From the NCBI GenBank assembly GCA_014055465.1, contig WIAF01000004.1, positions 62,001 through 126,000 of the forward strand: a stretch of DNA of 64,000 nucleotides. The letters are read 5' to 3'. This document shows, one piece after another, positions 25,047 to 33,461 of the stretch (the first letter of the stretch is position 1; each line of letters opens with the position of its first letter). Position numbers and translations under genes: made by a program. Under the pieces are notes generated by a model that worked only from the letters and a program-made list of their open reading frames with translations, ran no database searches and was not told the origin of the DNA. The DNA comes from Nitrospira sp. CR1.1 (GTDB lineage Bacteria > Nitrospirota > Nitrospiria > Nitrospirales > Nitrospiraceae).

Positions 25047-26345
25047 TCAACAGCAGGAGGGGCGGTGGCCGGCAGATGCAGCCGGAGCGGGGTGGTCCAG
25101 CCACACTGACCCGCTGAGAAGTTGCACGGTCACCGGATCACCGGGATTGAGACGTTCGACCTCGACGGGAATATCGATCAAACAGTTGGCTTTCACCATG
25201 GAGGTCAGTATGCCCGATCCCTGATCGCCGGTCGTTCTGACTTTGAAGACCCCGTCTTCGCGCCACAGTACCCCACGCAGAAAATGGCGGCGATCGGTCC
25301 GCTTCGAGAATTTCTCCTGAAAGACCGCCTCAAGCAGCGGACGCCCATAACTCCTCGCCCCGGACAGTTTCAACATGGCCGGTCGAACGAGCTGCTCAAA
25401 GGTCACCATCGAGGACACCGGATTTCCTGGAAGACCGAAGGCCAGCTTGCCCTGGATTTTCCCGAACGCGAGCGGCTGGCCGGGCCGGATGGCCAACTTC
25501 CAAAAATTCATCTCGGCGCCCAGGTCACGGAACACCGCTTTCGTGAAGTCGTAATCCCCCATCGACACCCCGCCGGACAGCACAAGAATGTCGGCGTTCA
25601 ATCCATGGGAAATCTTCTCTTTCAACGCGGCGGGAGTATCCCGGGCAATGCCCAGCAAGATCGGCACGCCGCCGGCTTCTTGCACCGCCGCGGCAATGCC
25701 GTAACTATTCGAATTGATGATTTTTTCTTCGCTGAATCGCTCATCAAGATCGGCAAGTTCATCGCCGGTCGACAAAATCGCGACTCGCGGGCGCTGATAG
25801 ACCGGCACGAAAGACTTCGCCAGAATAGCCAGCATGCCCGCTTCACCGGAGCGAATCTGCGTCCCCTTGGGAATGATGCAGTCGCCCTTTTGCACATCCT
25901 CACCCTGCGGACGGATATTTGAGCCGCGAGGCTCCGGCTTGAACACGCGCACGGAATCAGGTGAGTGTTCGGTATCTTCGACTTTGATGATGGTATCGGC
26001 GCCCGTGGGAATAGGCGCCCCGGTCATGATCCGAATCGCCTGGCCCTTTCCCACGGACTTGGCAGGCATCTTCCCCGCCGGCACATCTTCGATGACGGTC
26101 AATGTGACCGGCTTGGAGATCGCATGTTCCTGCGCGATGTCCTCAGCTCGCACCGCAAACCCATCCATCGCGGAATTGTCCCACGGCGGATTCGATCGCT
26201 CGGCGATGATATCCTCGCCGAGCACGCGGCCCAAGGCATCCATAATCGAGACTTTCTCAAGCCCCAATGGAGCCGCCGCGTCCAGCACAATGCGCTGGGC
26301 TTCATGAAGCGGCGTCAATCCGACTGTCGCATCGGCAGATTTCAC
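25047..26345 (-). CDS. moeA: Molybdopterin molybdenumtransferase
   Basis: Inserts molybdenum into adenylated molybdopterin to give Moco. 432 residues. Recognisable blocks are PPWDNSAMDGFAVRAEDI near the N-terminus, the GAPIPTGADTIIKVED stretch (about residues 115-130), VLSGGVSMGDYDFTKAV (the MoCF-binding region) and FGLPGNPVSSMVTFEQLVRP. The extreme C-terminus (LDHPAPAASAGHRPSCC) is not conserved in the family and may be drift. It is preceded by mrp (14-bp gap) and followed by mobB (21 bp). Confidence 0.93.
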   Translation of the reverse strand: MKSADATVGLTPLHEAQRIVLDAAAPLGLEKVSIMDALGRVLGEDIIAERSNPPWDNSAMDGFAVRAEDIAQEHAISKPVTLTVIEDVPAGKMPAKSVGKGQAIRIMTGAPIPTGADTIIKVEDTEHSPDSVRVFKPEPRGSNIRPQGEDVQKGDCIIPKGTQIRSGEAGMLAILAKSFVPVYQRPRVAILSTGDELADLDERFSEEKIINSNSYGIAAAVQEAGGVPILLGIARDTPAALKEKISHGLNADILVLSGGVSMGDYDFTKAVFRDLGAEMNFWKLAIRPGQPLAFGKIQGKLAFGLPGNPVSSMVTFEQLVRPAMLKLSGARSYGRPLLEAVFQEKFSKRTDRRHFLRGVLWREDGVFKVRTTGDQGSGILTSMVKANCLIDIPVEVERLNPGDPVTVQLLSGSVWLDHPAPAASAGHRPSCC

Positions 26346-26359
26346 ACGTCACCGTCCCC

Positions 26360-27316
26360 TCAAGGTTGCTGTCGCGGCGCCACTTTGATGAGCGACCCGC
26401 TTTTCTTGCAGAAGGCTTCCACCTGGTTGGCAATATCATGATAGGCCTGCGCGGTCGCCGCATCGGAGTTGAACAACGCGAACGGTTCACCCGCGTCGCT
26501 TTGCGTGACCACGTCGGGATCCAGAGGGATTCTCCCCAGGAATGGAACCCCCATATCCGCGGCCGAGGCCTCTCCTCCACCCTTGCGGAAGACATTCACT
26601 TCCTTATGGCAGTGGGGGCATTCCAACCCGCTCATGTTCTCAACGATGCCGATAATCGGCACTTCGCTGTCTTTGCAAAACGTAACGGACTTGCGGGAAT
26701 CGAGCAGGGCCACCTCTTGCGGCGTCGTGATGATGACCGCTCCGCTGACACCGCCCAGCAGATCGATGGTCGTCACCGACTCATTGCCCGTCCCGGGAGG
26801 GAGATCGATCAGCAGGAAATTCAGATCCTGCCACTCCACTCCTCCCAGCAACTGGTTAATGAATTCATACTTATACGCGTCGCGCCAGATGATGGGATCG
26901 TCGGAGTTCTGCAATAGAAACGACATCGAGGCAATTTTCATATTATAGGCCTGAAACGGGATGATCCCGCCCGATGTGCTGATCTTCAGCTTTTGTCCCT
27001 CTGCTCCAACCATCTTGGGAATATTGGGGCCGTGGATATCCATGTCGCAAATGCCGACATGCCAGCCCTTCAGCGCGAGACTGACGGCGAGATTCGTGGT
27101 GCAGGTGCTTTTTCCCACTCCGCCTTTATTGCTCATGACCAGCACTTTATATTCGATCCGTTCCATGCGCTTTGCGACCAGCCAGCGGCTGTGGCCTTCC
27201 TTGTCCTTTTGACAAGTTTCATTTTCGTCGCAAATGGCGCAGGCCCACATATAGGTGCAGGCATCTCCGCCGCTGCTGGAACCGGGCTGTGAAATGACAT
27301 TTAACTCGCGTGGCAT
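26360..27316 (-). CDS. Mrp/NBP35-family Fe-S scaffold ATPase
   Basis: A P-loop ATPase that carries and delivers Fe-S clusters. 318 residues from the ATG at 27316 (MPREL), chosen because AGGAG lies nine bases upstream; an earlier ATG at 27334 precedes that signal. The deviant Walker A is SNKGGVGKSTCTTNLA. The C-terminal CxxC in LECPHCHKEV binds the bridging cluster. The N-terminus holds Cys20, 26, 29 and 35 (C-x5-C-x2-C-x5-C), like the extra N-terminal cluster site of Nbp35 rather than plain Mrp/ApbC. It heads the run of Mo-cofactor, cytochrome and ABC genes. Confidence 0.9.
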   Translation of the reverse strand: MPRELNVISQPGSSSGGDACTYMWACAICDENETCQKDKEGHSRWLVAKRMERIEYKVLVMSNKGGVGKSTCTTNLAVSLALKGWHVGICDMDIHGPNIPKMVGAEGQKLKISTSGGIIPFQAYNMKIASMSFLLQNSDDPIIWRDAYKYEFINQLLGGVEWQDLNFLLIDLPPGTGNESVTTIDLLGGVSGAVIITTPQEVALLDSRKSVTFCKDSEVPIIGIVENMSGLECPHCHKEVNVFRKGGGEASAADMGVPFLGRIPLDPDVVTQSDAGEPFALFNSDAATAQAYHDIANQVEAFCKKSGSLIKVAPRQQP

Positions 27317-27396
27317 CCTAGACTCCTCGTACAACGTAGATCATGCGGCGTAAGACGAAAGCGCTCTTTCGCCGCCTTGCTGAATTCAGGCCTTGC

Positions 27397-28344
27397 TTAC
27401 CCTCGGCGACCGCCGGTCGGCACGCCGACATACTCATCCTCTCCCCCGCCTGACGGAATGGACGGCCCTGTTTTCCCAAGGCCCGGTCCCGCCGCAACGA
27501 CCGCCGGCACCAACGCCTCTTCTTGCGCGTCAGCCTTCTTTTTATTGAAGATGCCGGCGCTCACGATGCCGACTTCATAAAAAATGTACATGGGCAGCGC
27601 CATCAGGCACTGATTGAAGGGGTCCGGCGTCGGGGTGAGAATGGCGGCGAAGATAAACGCCGTCAGGAAGGCCCACTTGCGATAACGCTTCAGCAGCGGG
27701 GCATCCACCCAGCCGAGTTTGGCCAAAAGGGTAATCACCAGCGGCACTTCAAAAATGAGACCGAAGACCAGCAGAAACCACAAGGCGAATCCGACATATT
27801 GCGCAATCGAGAGTTGCGGAATAAACCCGGCATTCACGCCGTAGGAAATGAGAAAGTTCAACGCGAAGGGAAGCACGAAAAAGAAGGAGAACAACAGGCC
27901 GAGATAAAAGGCCAGCGTGCTGAGGATCACAAAAGGACCGACGAATCTCCGTTCCTGCGCGTGCAGCCCCGGGACCACGAAATGCCAAAATTCTATGAGG
28001 ATATAGGGAGTGCCCAGAACGAGCGCAAACAAACCCGCGACCTTGACGTTTTGCCACAACGCTTCGGCCGGCGCGAGAAACACGAATGGGACGGTGGGCA
28101 GATCCGTGGGTATCCAGGAAAGGGACCCGGGCACAAACATATTCTGGAGCGGCACCCTGATCCACTTCACCAGGGTGTCGGCATAGAAGAATGTGCCGAC
28201 AAAAATAATCGCCGTGATAATGACCGCACGGGTCAGCCGGACCTGGAGCTCAACCAGATGCTCCATGACCGGCATTTTTTTATCTTCAAGCGGCTTAAAG
28301 ACCGTGTCTTGCAGCCACTCCTGAAACTTGAACCCGTCAGCCAT
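27397..28344 (-). CDS. tatC: Sec-independent (twin-arginine) translocase subunit TatC
   Basis: The core receptor of the Tat pathway, which exports folded, cofactor-loaded proteins. 315 residues from the ATG at 28344; a TTG at 28350 is possible. Conserved parts are MPVMEHLVELQVRLTRA at the start, FVFLAPAEALWQNVKVAG, the FWHFVVPGLHAQERRFV cytoplasmic loop and LTPTPDPFNQCLMALPMYIFYE. Six transmembrane helices are visible. The C-terminal tail of about 45 residues (KKKADAQEEALVP onward, Gly/Pro-rich end) is longer than in E. coli TatC. tatA/tatB are not in the window. The neighbouring Fe-S and Mo-cofactor genes make typical Tat clients. Confidence 0.93.
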   Translation of the reverse strand: MADGFKFQEWLQDTVFKPLEDKKMPVMEHLVELQVRLTRAVIITAIIFVGTFFYADTLVKWIRVPLQNMFVPGSLSWIPTDLPTVPFVFLAPAEALWQNVKVAGLFALVLGTPYILIEFWHFVVPGLHAQERRFVGPFVILSTLAFYLGLLFSFFFVLPFALNFLISYGVNAGFIPQLSIAQYVGFALWFLLVFGLIFEVPLVITLLAKLGWVDAPLLKRYRKWAFLTAFIFAAILTPTPDPFNQCLMALPMYIFYEVGIVSAGIFNKKKADAQEEALVPAVVAAGPGLGKTGPSIPSGGGEDEYVGVPTGGRRG

Positions 28345-28352
28345 TCGCAATC

Positions 28353-28407
28353 GCTTTCAGCCAGAGGCTTTCAGCCATCAGCCAGCATTGGCCTGATAGC
28401 TGAAAGC
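28353..28407. repeat. Inverted-repeat hairpin between htrA and tatC
   Basis: Two direct GCTTTCAGCC units (28353-28362, 28367-28376) and an inverted AGCTGAAAGCT (28398-28408). Read on the minus strand, the second unit and the inverted unit form a hairpin with about 18 paired bases per arm, including ATCAG/CTGAT and CCA/TGG. It may attenuate transcription between htrA and tatC. Such GCTTTCAG-rich spacers often recur within a genome. Confidence 0.6.
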
Positions 28408-28424
28408 TGTCCGCTGGTTGCTCT

Positions 28425-29963
28425 CTATTTCGGGTTGACGGCTACGAAGAGATTGTTCCCCTGCCGACTCAGCAGGAGGACGACCATTTCGTCCTTTTTC
28501 ACCTTGGCTGACGCCTTGTGGTAATCCTCCAGGCTCTTCACCACTTCGTGGTTAACTTCCTGGATGACGTCGCCGCGCTGCAAGCCCGCCGATTCGGCGG
28601 CACTTCCCGCCTCGACGGAACTGACCACGACCCCGGTGGTTTTAGCCGGAATATTCAGCTGGCTCTGCATCGCAGCATCCAGCAATTGGACGCGCAATGC
28701 CGCCAGGACATTGTCAGGCGGCTTCACGGTTTCTGAGGGAGCAGTGGCGGGAGCAGGCTCACGCTTCGCCAGCACTTCGTCCGACGGACGTTCCGCAACC
28801 TTCACCTTCAGGACCTGCTCCTTGCCTTCGCGCAAAATCTTGATATCGGCATCCTTGCCGACACCCATGCGCGCGACCAGGTTGCGCAATTGGCTGACGC
28901 TTTGCACGTCCTTCCCATTGAAGGAAATGACCACATCACCACGCCGCACGCCCGCCGTGTGGGATGGACCGTTCTCGTTCACGTCACTGATCAACACGCC
29001 CTTCCGTTGCTCGGGCAGCTTGAAAGACTTGGCCAGCGCCGGGGTGATTTCCTGAATGGCCACACCCATCCATCCACGCACCACTTTGCCGGTCTTCGTC
29101 AAACTGTCGACGATATCCGTCGCAATGCTGCTGGGAATGGCAAAGCCGATCCCTTCCGATCCGCCCGTGCGGGAGAAGATCGCCGTGTTGATGCCGATCA
29201 ACTTGCCTTGCATATTGACCAACGCGCCGCCTGAATTACCGGGATTGATGGCCGCATCGGTTTGAATGAAGTCTTCGTAATCGGCAATGCCCACGTTCCC
29301 GCGCCCCAAGGCGCTGATGATGCCGAGGGTGACGGTCGAACTGAGGCCGAACGGGCTCCCCACGGCGAGGACCACATCGCCGACCTGCAGCTCATCGTAA
29401 TCCGCCCACTTCATCGAGCTGAGATCTTTTGCTTCGATCTTAATGATGGCCAAATCCGTCTTAGGATCGGTTCCGATAATTTTGGCTGGGAATTCACGGC
29501 GATCCGACAGGGTCACTGTAATTTGGGTTGCCCCTTCGACCACGTGGTTGTTGGTGACGATATAGCCGTTCGGATCAAGGATCACACCGGACCCTGCGCT
29601 TTGCTCGGGACGATGAGGACCGCCGCCTGGAGGGCCGCCGGGACCGCCCGGGGGCTCCATGCCGGGGGGCTCCTCACCGGGACCACCGGGACCGGGAGGC
29701 GGACCACCGAAGGGACCCCCCGGAGGAAGTTGACGACGACCTTCACGACGCCCTTCCCCCCCACCAGTCACCGCAATGTTCACCACTGCAGGCGTGACCG
29801 CCTTCACGATTTCAGAAAACCCTTGCGCGAATGCCGGCGGAACACCGGCAGCCTCGGCCTGATCGGCCCGGGTCTGCAATCCACCGGACAAGAATGTGGC
29901 AGCAACCATGCTGGTCACCGCGAGTACGGACAGCACTCTCCTGCGCTCGTGTCGATACGCCAT
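28425..29963 (-). CDS. DegP/HtrA-family periplasmic serine protease
   Basis: A trypsin-fold protease/chaperone of the envelope, 512 residues. The start at 29963 (MAYRHERR) follows AGAGGAG; a longer frame to 30011 precedes that signal. A signal peptide (about 1-35) leads into a striking Gly/Pro-rich low-complexity linker (about 65-115). The catalytic triad is His in YIVTNNHVVEGA, Asp in KTDLAIIKI and Ser in INPGNSGGALVN. Two PDZ domains follow (GWMGVAIQEITPALAKSF, and KTTGVVVSSVEAGSAAESAG). The linker is longer than in DegP. Probably monocistronic, with a hairpin before tatC. Confidence 0.92.
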   Translation of the reverse strand: MAYRHERRRVLSVLAVTSMVAATFLSGGLQTRADQAEAAGVPPAFAQGFSEIVKAVTPAVVNIAVTGGGEGRREGRRQLPPGGPFGGPPPGPGGPGEEPPGMEPPGGPGGPPGGGPHRPEQSAGSGVILDPNGYIVTNNHVVEGATQITVTLSDRREFPAKIIGTDPKTDLAIIKIEAKDLSSMKWADYDELQVGDVVLAVGSPFGLSSTVTLGIISALGRGNVGIADYEDFIQTDAAINPGNSGGALVNMQGKLIGINTAIFSRTGGSEGIGFAIPSSIATDIVDSLTKTGKVVRGWMGVAIQEITPALAKSFKLPEQRKGVLISDVNENGPSHTAGVRRGDVVISFNGKDVQSVSQLRNLVARMGVGKDADIKILREGKEQVLKVKVAERPSDEVLAKREPAPATAPSETVKPPDNVLAALRVQLLDAAMQSQLNIPAKTTGVVVSSVEAGSAAESAGLQRGDVIQEVNHEVVKSLEDYHKASAKVKKDEMVVLLLSRQGNNLFVAVNPK

Positions 29964-30125
29964 GTGAACTCCTCTGGGAACCTGAGATTGAGGGACCATC
30001 CTCCGCGCCAACGTTGAACGTTTTATTCTACACTAATCACAGAATCGCCTTCAAAGAGGAAAACGCAGGACCGAACTCGATTTCCACACCAGTTCGTCCA
30101 GTACGGCACCACCGCCAATCACGCC

Positions 30126-30899
30126 TCAGGGCCTTGCCGTCGATGCCAGTTCCAGATCCCGCCGTTCGACCCATGCGCGCTGCAGATTCCCCGCCAACCG
30201 CTTCGCCGCCTGCTCCATCGAGACCACACGAAGCATCAGGGGCGCCCCGTCGTAGCTGGGCGGCCACATCCGTCGCTCCGGGTCCTGTGGGCGCAGATAG
30301 ATGACGGGATACCATTGCGAAATCCCCGGCGCCGTGGGGCTATCCAGCGATGCCATGGCCCGTCCTTCCGCACGCAGTAACGTTCTTCCGGTCGATCCCC
30401 CAATCAAGGCCGCCTCGGCGAGGGACCAATTATCGCGCCGGAATCCCGGCTGCCGATGAGTCGTCCAGCCCAGAAAGAGAGACACCGGATATTCCTGCTC
30501 GGTGCTCGACAGAACCGTCACCAAAAGATACTCCACCCCTTGCTGCCTGGCGACCTCGGTCCAATCCGGAGTCGATCTTCCGGGCAACACTCCATCAAGC
30601 GTCACCACCTGCTCAACGGCGAGGGGAAAACCACGATTGATCTCCCCCGCGAGGATCTCTCCCACACGCGCCAGGGCTTCATCCGGAAGCGCCGGCGCCG
30701 AGTCCGGGGCCGACCTATCCGCCACCACGACTAGGGCGGCGCGCAAAGGACGGGAGCTGGGGAGTCTCGCAGTCACTGACTCATCTGTCACGACGGGCCC
30801 GACATACTGCGTCAGGCGAGTCGGGGGACTGGCAACCACACAGCCCGTCAGGGCCAACACACCGAGGAGTGAGGCACACCAATTCCTGTTGCGCCTCAT
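30126..30899 (-). CDS. Lipoprotein of unknown function
   Basis: 257 residues with the lipobox LTGC (Cys20), hence probably anchored to the outer membrane. I do not recognise a family. Visible are a beta-rich region (PLRAALVVVADRSAP), a helix with ALARVGEILAGEINRGF, then EYLLVTVLSSTEQEYPVSLFLGW, and a C-terminal helix (SMEQAAKRLAGNLQRAWVERRDL). It resembles small lipoproteins that process a stored number or stress response, but nothing specific can be claimed. It is divergent from the glycosyltransferase gene at 31088 and is followed by htrA in the same direction. Confidence 0.65.
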   Translation of the reverse strand: MRRNRNWCASLLGVLALTGCVVASPPTRLTQYVGPVVTDESVTARLPSSRPLRAALVVVADRSAPDSAPALPDEALARVGEILAGEINRGFPLAVEQVVTLDGVLPGRSTPDWTEVARQQGVEYLLVTVLSSTEQEYPVSLFLGWTTHRQPGFRRDNWSLAEAALIGGSTGRTLLRAEGRAMASLDSPTAPGISQWYPVIYLRPQDPERRMWPPSYDGAPLMLRVVSMEQAAKRLAGNLQRAWVERRDLELASTARP

Positions 30900-31087
30900 G
30901 ACATTCCTCCAGGCCGGATCGACGCCACGGATATCGAGGTGCTTGAGATACGATCACTCCCGCGCTCTCCCCCTGTCAAGATGGGCCAACCACTGCTTGC
31001 ATTTCGATCATGGCTCAGCTACCGTGATGCACCCTTCGTCCCCGGACGAAGCGGTCGCGTCACACTCCCGCAGGGGGCGGTCTCAAC

Positions 31088-31903
31088 GTGACTCTGTGCC
31101 CGACCCAGACGCCTGACCTTTCCGTCATCATTCCCGCCTACAATGAGGCGCGACGGCTCCCGCTGTTTTTGCAGCGCGTGATTGCTCATCTCGCGCAGCG
31201 GGGCCAACCCTATGAAATTCTCGTGGTGGACGACGGGAGTCAGGACCAGACCGCCCAGGCCGTGACGCTGGCGGCGCACACGTGTCCCTCTGTGCGGCTG
31301 ATTCAATTGACGTGCAACATGGGCAAGGGGGCGGCTGTTCGACGCGGCATGCAGGCCGCGCGCGGAACCATCCAGCTGTTTGCCGATGCGGATGGGGCCA
31401 CCCCGATCGAAGAACTGGAACGCTTGGAGGCAGCCCTCGGCGCCGGGGCAGACCTCGCGATCGGGTCACGGGCTCTGGCTTCCCACAACCCGGCATTCAC
31501 TGTTCACGCCCGATGGCACCGGAGCGTCTTGGGAAGCCTCTTCAACAACGTCGTACGGCAACTGGGCGTGCACCACATCGCCGACACGCAATGCGGGTTT
31601 AAACTATTCCGGCAATCGGTTGCCCAAGACCTGTTTGCCGTGTCTTGTGTCGACGGCTACGCGTTTGATTTGGAGTTGCTGTACATCGCCCACCAACGAC
31701 GCTACCGTATCGCGGAAGTTCCCATTAATTGGACCGATCAGCCAGGATCGAAAGTCCGTCCTTGGCGCGACGGCTCCCTCATGTTGCGGGAACTTGTGGC
31801 TATCCGGAAGCGAGACGCGCAAGGCCTCTACCAGCCCCGGTGCCAGCCGACTTCAGGCGGCATCGAACCGGCTCTGGCCACTGTCGAACCAACGCATTCC
31901 TAG
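31088..31903 (+). CDS. Family 2 glycosyltransferase, dolichyl/polyprenyl-phosphate type
   Basis: Transfers a sugar from a nucleotide donor, probably to polyprenyl phosphate. 271 residues from a GTG at 31088. The GT-A fold is clear: LSVIIPAYNEARRLPLFL, ILVVDDGSQDQT, MGKGAAVRRGMQAARG and the metal-binding DADGATP. The second half has DTQCGFKLFRQ and EVPINWTDQPGSKV, both typical of DPG/DPM-synthase-like enzymes with no membrane domain. The convergent neighbour is a membrane protein that could use a lipid-linked sugar, which would make a pair. That link is inference. Confidence 0.85.
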   Translation: MTLCPTQTPDLSVIIPAYNEARRLPLFLQRVIAHLAQRGQPYEILVVDDGSQDQTAQAVTLAAHTCPSVRLIQLTCNMGKGAAVRRGMQAARGTIQLFADADGATPIEELERLEAALGAGADLAIGSRALASHNPAFTVHARWHRSVLGSLFNNVVRQLGVHHIADTQCGFKLFRQSVAQDLFAVSCVDGYAFDLELLYIAHQRRYRIAEVPINWTDQPGSKVRPWRDGSLMLRELVAIRKRDAQGLYQPRCQPTSGGIEPALATVEPTHS

Positions 31904-31919
31904 GCAATATCGCCTGGCT

Positions 31920-33461
31920 TTACGGGTGCCGGCGCAGGATGACCACCTTGGCATCGGCATAGATATTCTTCCAGGCCGGATGCATCTCTAGCGCCGATGC
32001 CAACGCGCTGCCTCGCGGAATCACCGCCCAATCCACGCCATATCGATCCAACAGTCCCAACTGCGGCGAATCCTCGCGATTGAGCGCCACATAATCGTGA
32101 AAGATCCACCGGTCCTTAATCCGCCAGGCGGGCATCCGTCCGTCGATGAAAATTCGCTCGCCGGGAAGTTGCCACAGAAGAAACCCACCGTAGGCATAGT
32201 CGTTATACAGCCTCGTCCCAATTTCATCGCGATGGGTCCGGATCCACCGCACCGCTTCGATGGGATACTCTGTCCGTTCGAAATACACATCGGGAGTGCG
32301 GCCTGATTGCCAGACATGCTCCAGGTGCTCGGCGCCCAGGGCATAGAGAGCCGTCGCCGCCATCATGGCCAACACAAGGACACCTCCGGCAGCGTGGGCT
32401 TTCAACACAGGAACGCGACGCAGGAAGGACTCCCCCGCCAGCGCACTGAGTTCTGCTGCCAGCGGGAGGCTGACGATCAAAAACAAGGCGACATTCCGCC
32501 AGTGCAGCAAAGAGAGTCCCAACATCAGCACCAGCAGAACCCACCGGACCGGCTCCACTCGTCGATACCATCCGGCGATCAAACCGATAAGCCCCAGAAG
32601 GTAGAGCCCGTAGGCCCGGCCGGCCCACCCCTGGAACGACACCGGTTGCCATTCCCGCAGGGTGTCGATCATGAAGCGATCCGTCAGAGACTCGTAAATT
32701 TCCACGTAGAGATGCCAGCCGTAGGGATTCACACAGGTCACGGCCATGGACACGACGATCGCGATGGTACAATGCCGGAGATCCTCCCAGGTCAGCACCG
32801 GTTCATCGCGCGGGGCCTGACAGAGTTGCCACTCGATGCAGACCTTCATCAGAAAGGAAAGCGACAGCAACACCGTGAGGAGAAAGAGACCTGCCGTAAA
32901 CCCTCCGTGCAGATTCGCCCAGAAGAGAAACAATGGCGGCAGCACCCAGACCCATTGCCGCTGTCCCCGCTGCATGCGGTTCCATATCGTGAGCACGACC
33001 GCCACGCCGAGGAGGCTGATCAACTGCGTGCGCGCCCCAAGAAACGGCAATGCCACCCAGAGGCTCGCGACCAGTGTCGCCAGCCGGCAGGTGCGATGGA
33101 CAGGAGCCAGTCCTGCGGCGATCCACCAGGCCAGAGCAGTCACTCCGCCAAAGAAACTAATCAGACCCAATCCTCCGAACGGCTCGAGCGCGCGATAGAT
33201 GACTGCCAGCACCCCATCGGTCAACCAGGCGTGCTCCACCCAATGCCAATCCGGCATGGTATGGGAGTAGGGATCCGTATCCGGCAGGTGCCACCCATGC
33301 GCGATGAAATCCAGTCCGGCCCGGAGATGCCATCCTAGATCCGGTTCCACTAAGGGCTGTAGCGCAAGATTCAAGACAAACGCACCCAACAACACGTCCA
33401 GCAAGAGATTGACGGCAGGTTGAAGGGAGGAAGATGCGGGGCGAACCGGCTCGGCGTTCAT
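31920..33461 (-). CDS. Polytopic membrane protein, GT-C-like
   Basis: A 513-residue inner-membrane protein with about 10-12 hydrophobic segments followed by a soluble C-terminal region (about 400-513). The first loop, EPDLGWHLRAGLDFIAHGWHLPDTDPYSHTMP, has the acidic and histidine residues expected for a GT-C catalytic loop. The C-terminal region contains GTRLYNDYAYGGFLLWQLPGE and the IFIDGRMPAW motif, as in many uncharacterised bacterial GT39-like proteins. It overlaps the carbamoyltransferase stop by 4 bp, so the two form an operon. Donor and acceptor are unknown. Confidence 0.7.
   Translation of the reverse strand: MNAEPVRPASSSLQPAVNLLLDVLLGAFVLNLALQPLVEPDLGWHLRAGLDFIAHGWHLPDTDPYSHTMPDWHWVEHAWLTDGVLAVIYRALEPFGGLGLISFFGGVTALAWWIAAGLAPVHRTCRLATLVASLWVALPFLGARTQLISLLGVAVVLTIWNRMQRGQRQWVWVLPPLFLFWANLHGGFTAGLFLLTVLLSLSFLMKVCIEWQLCQAPRDEPVLTWEDLRHCTIAIVVSMAVTCVNPYGWHLYVEIYESLTDRFMIDTLREWQPVSFQGWAGRAYGLYLLGLIGLIAGWYRRVEPVRWVLLVLMLGLSLLHWRNVALFLIVSLPLAAELSALAGESFLRRVPVLKAHAAGGVLVLAMMAATALYALGAEHLEHVWQSGRTPDVYFERTEYPIEAVRWIRTHRDEIGTRLYNDYAYGGFLLWQLPGERIFIDGRMPAWRIKDRWIFHDYVALNREDSPQLGLLDRYGVDWAVIPRGSALASALEMHPAWKNIYADAKVVILRRHP

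Noticed and set aside
27523-28524. A 333-codon plus-strand frame
   Set aside because: Antisense to tatC and the end of htrA; charged, low-complexity product typical of a shadow frame.
29650-29760. Gly/Pro codon repeats in htrA as a tandem repeat or CRISPR-like array
   Set aside because: They encode a low-complexity linker in a good frame; unit length varies and there are no spacers.
32307-33338. A 343-codon plus-strand frame
   Set aside because: Antisense to the GT-C-like membrane protein; Gln/His/Arg-rich product as expected for the reverse of hydrophobic codons.
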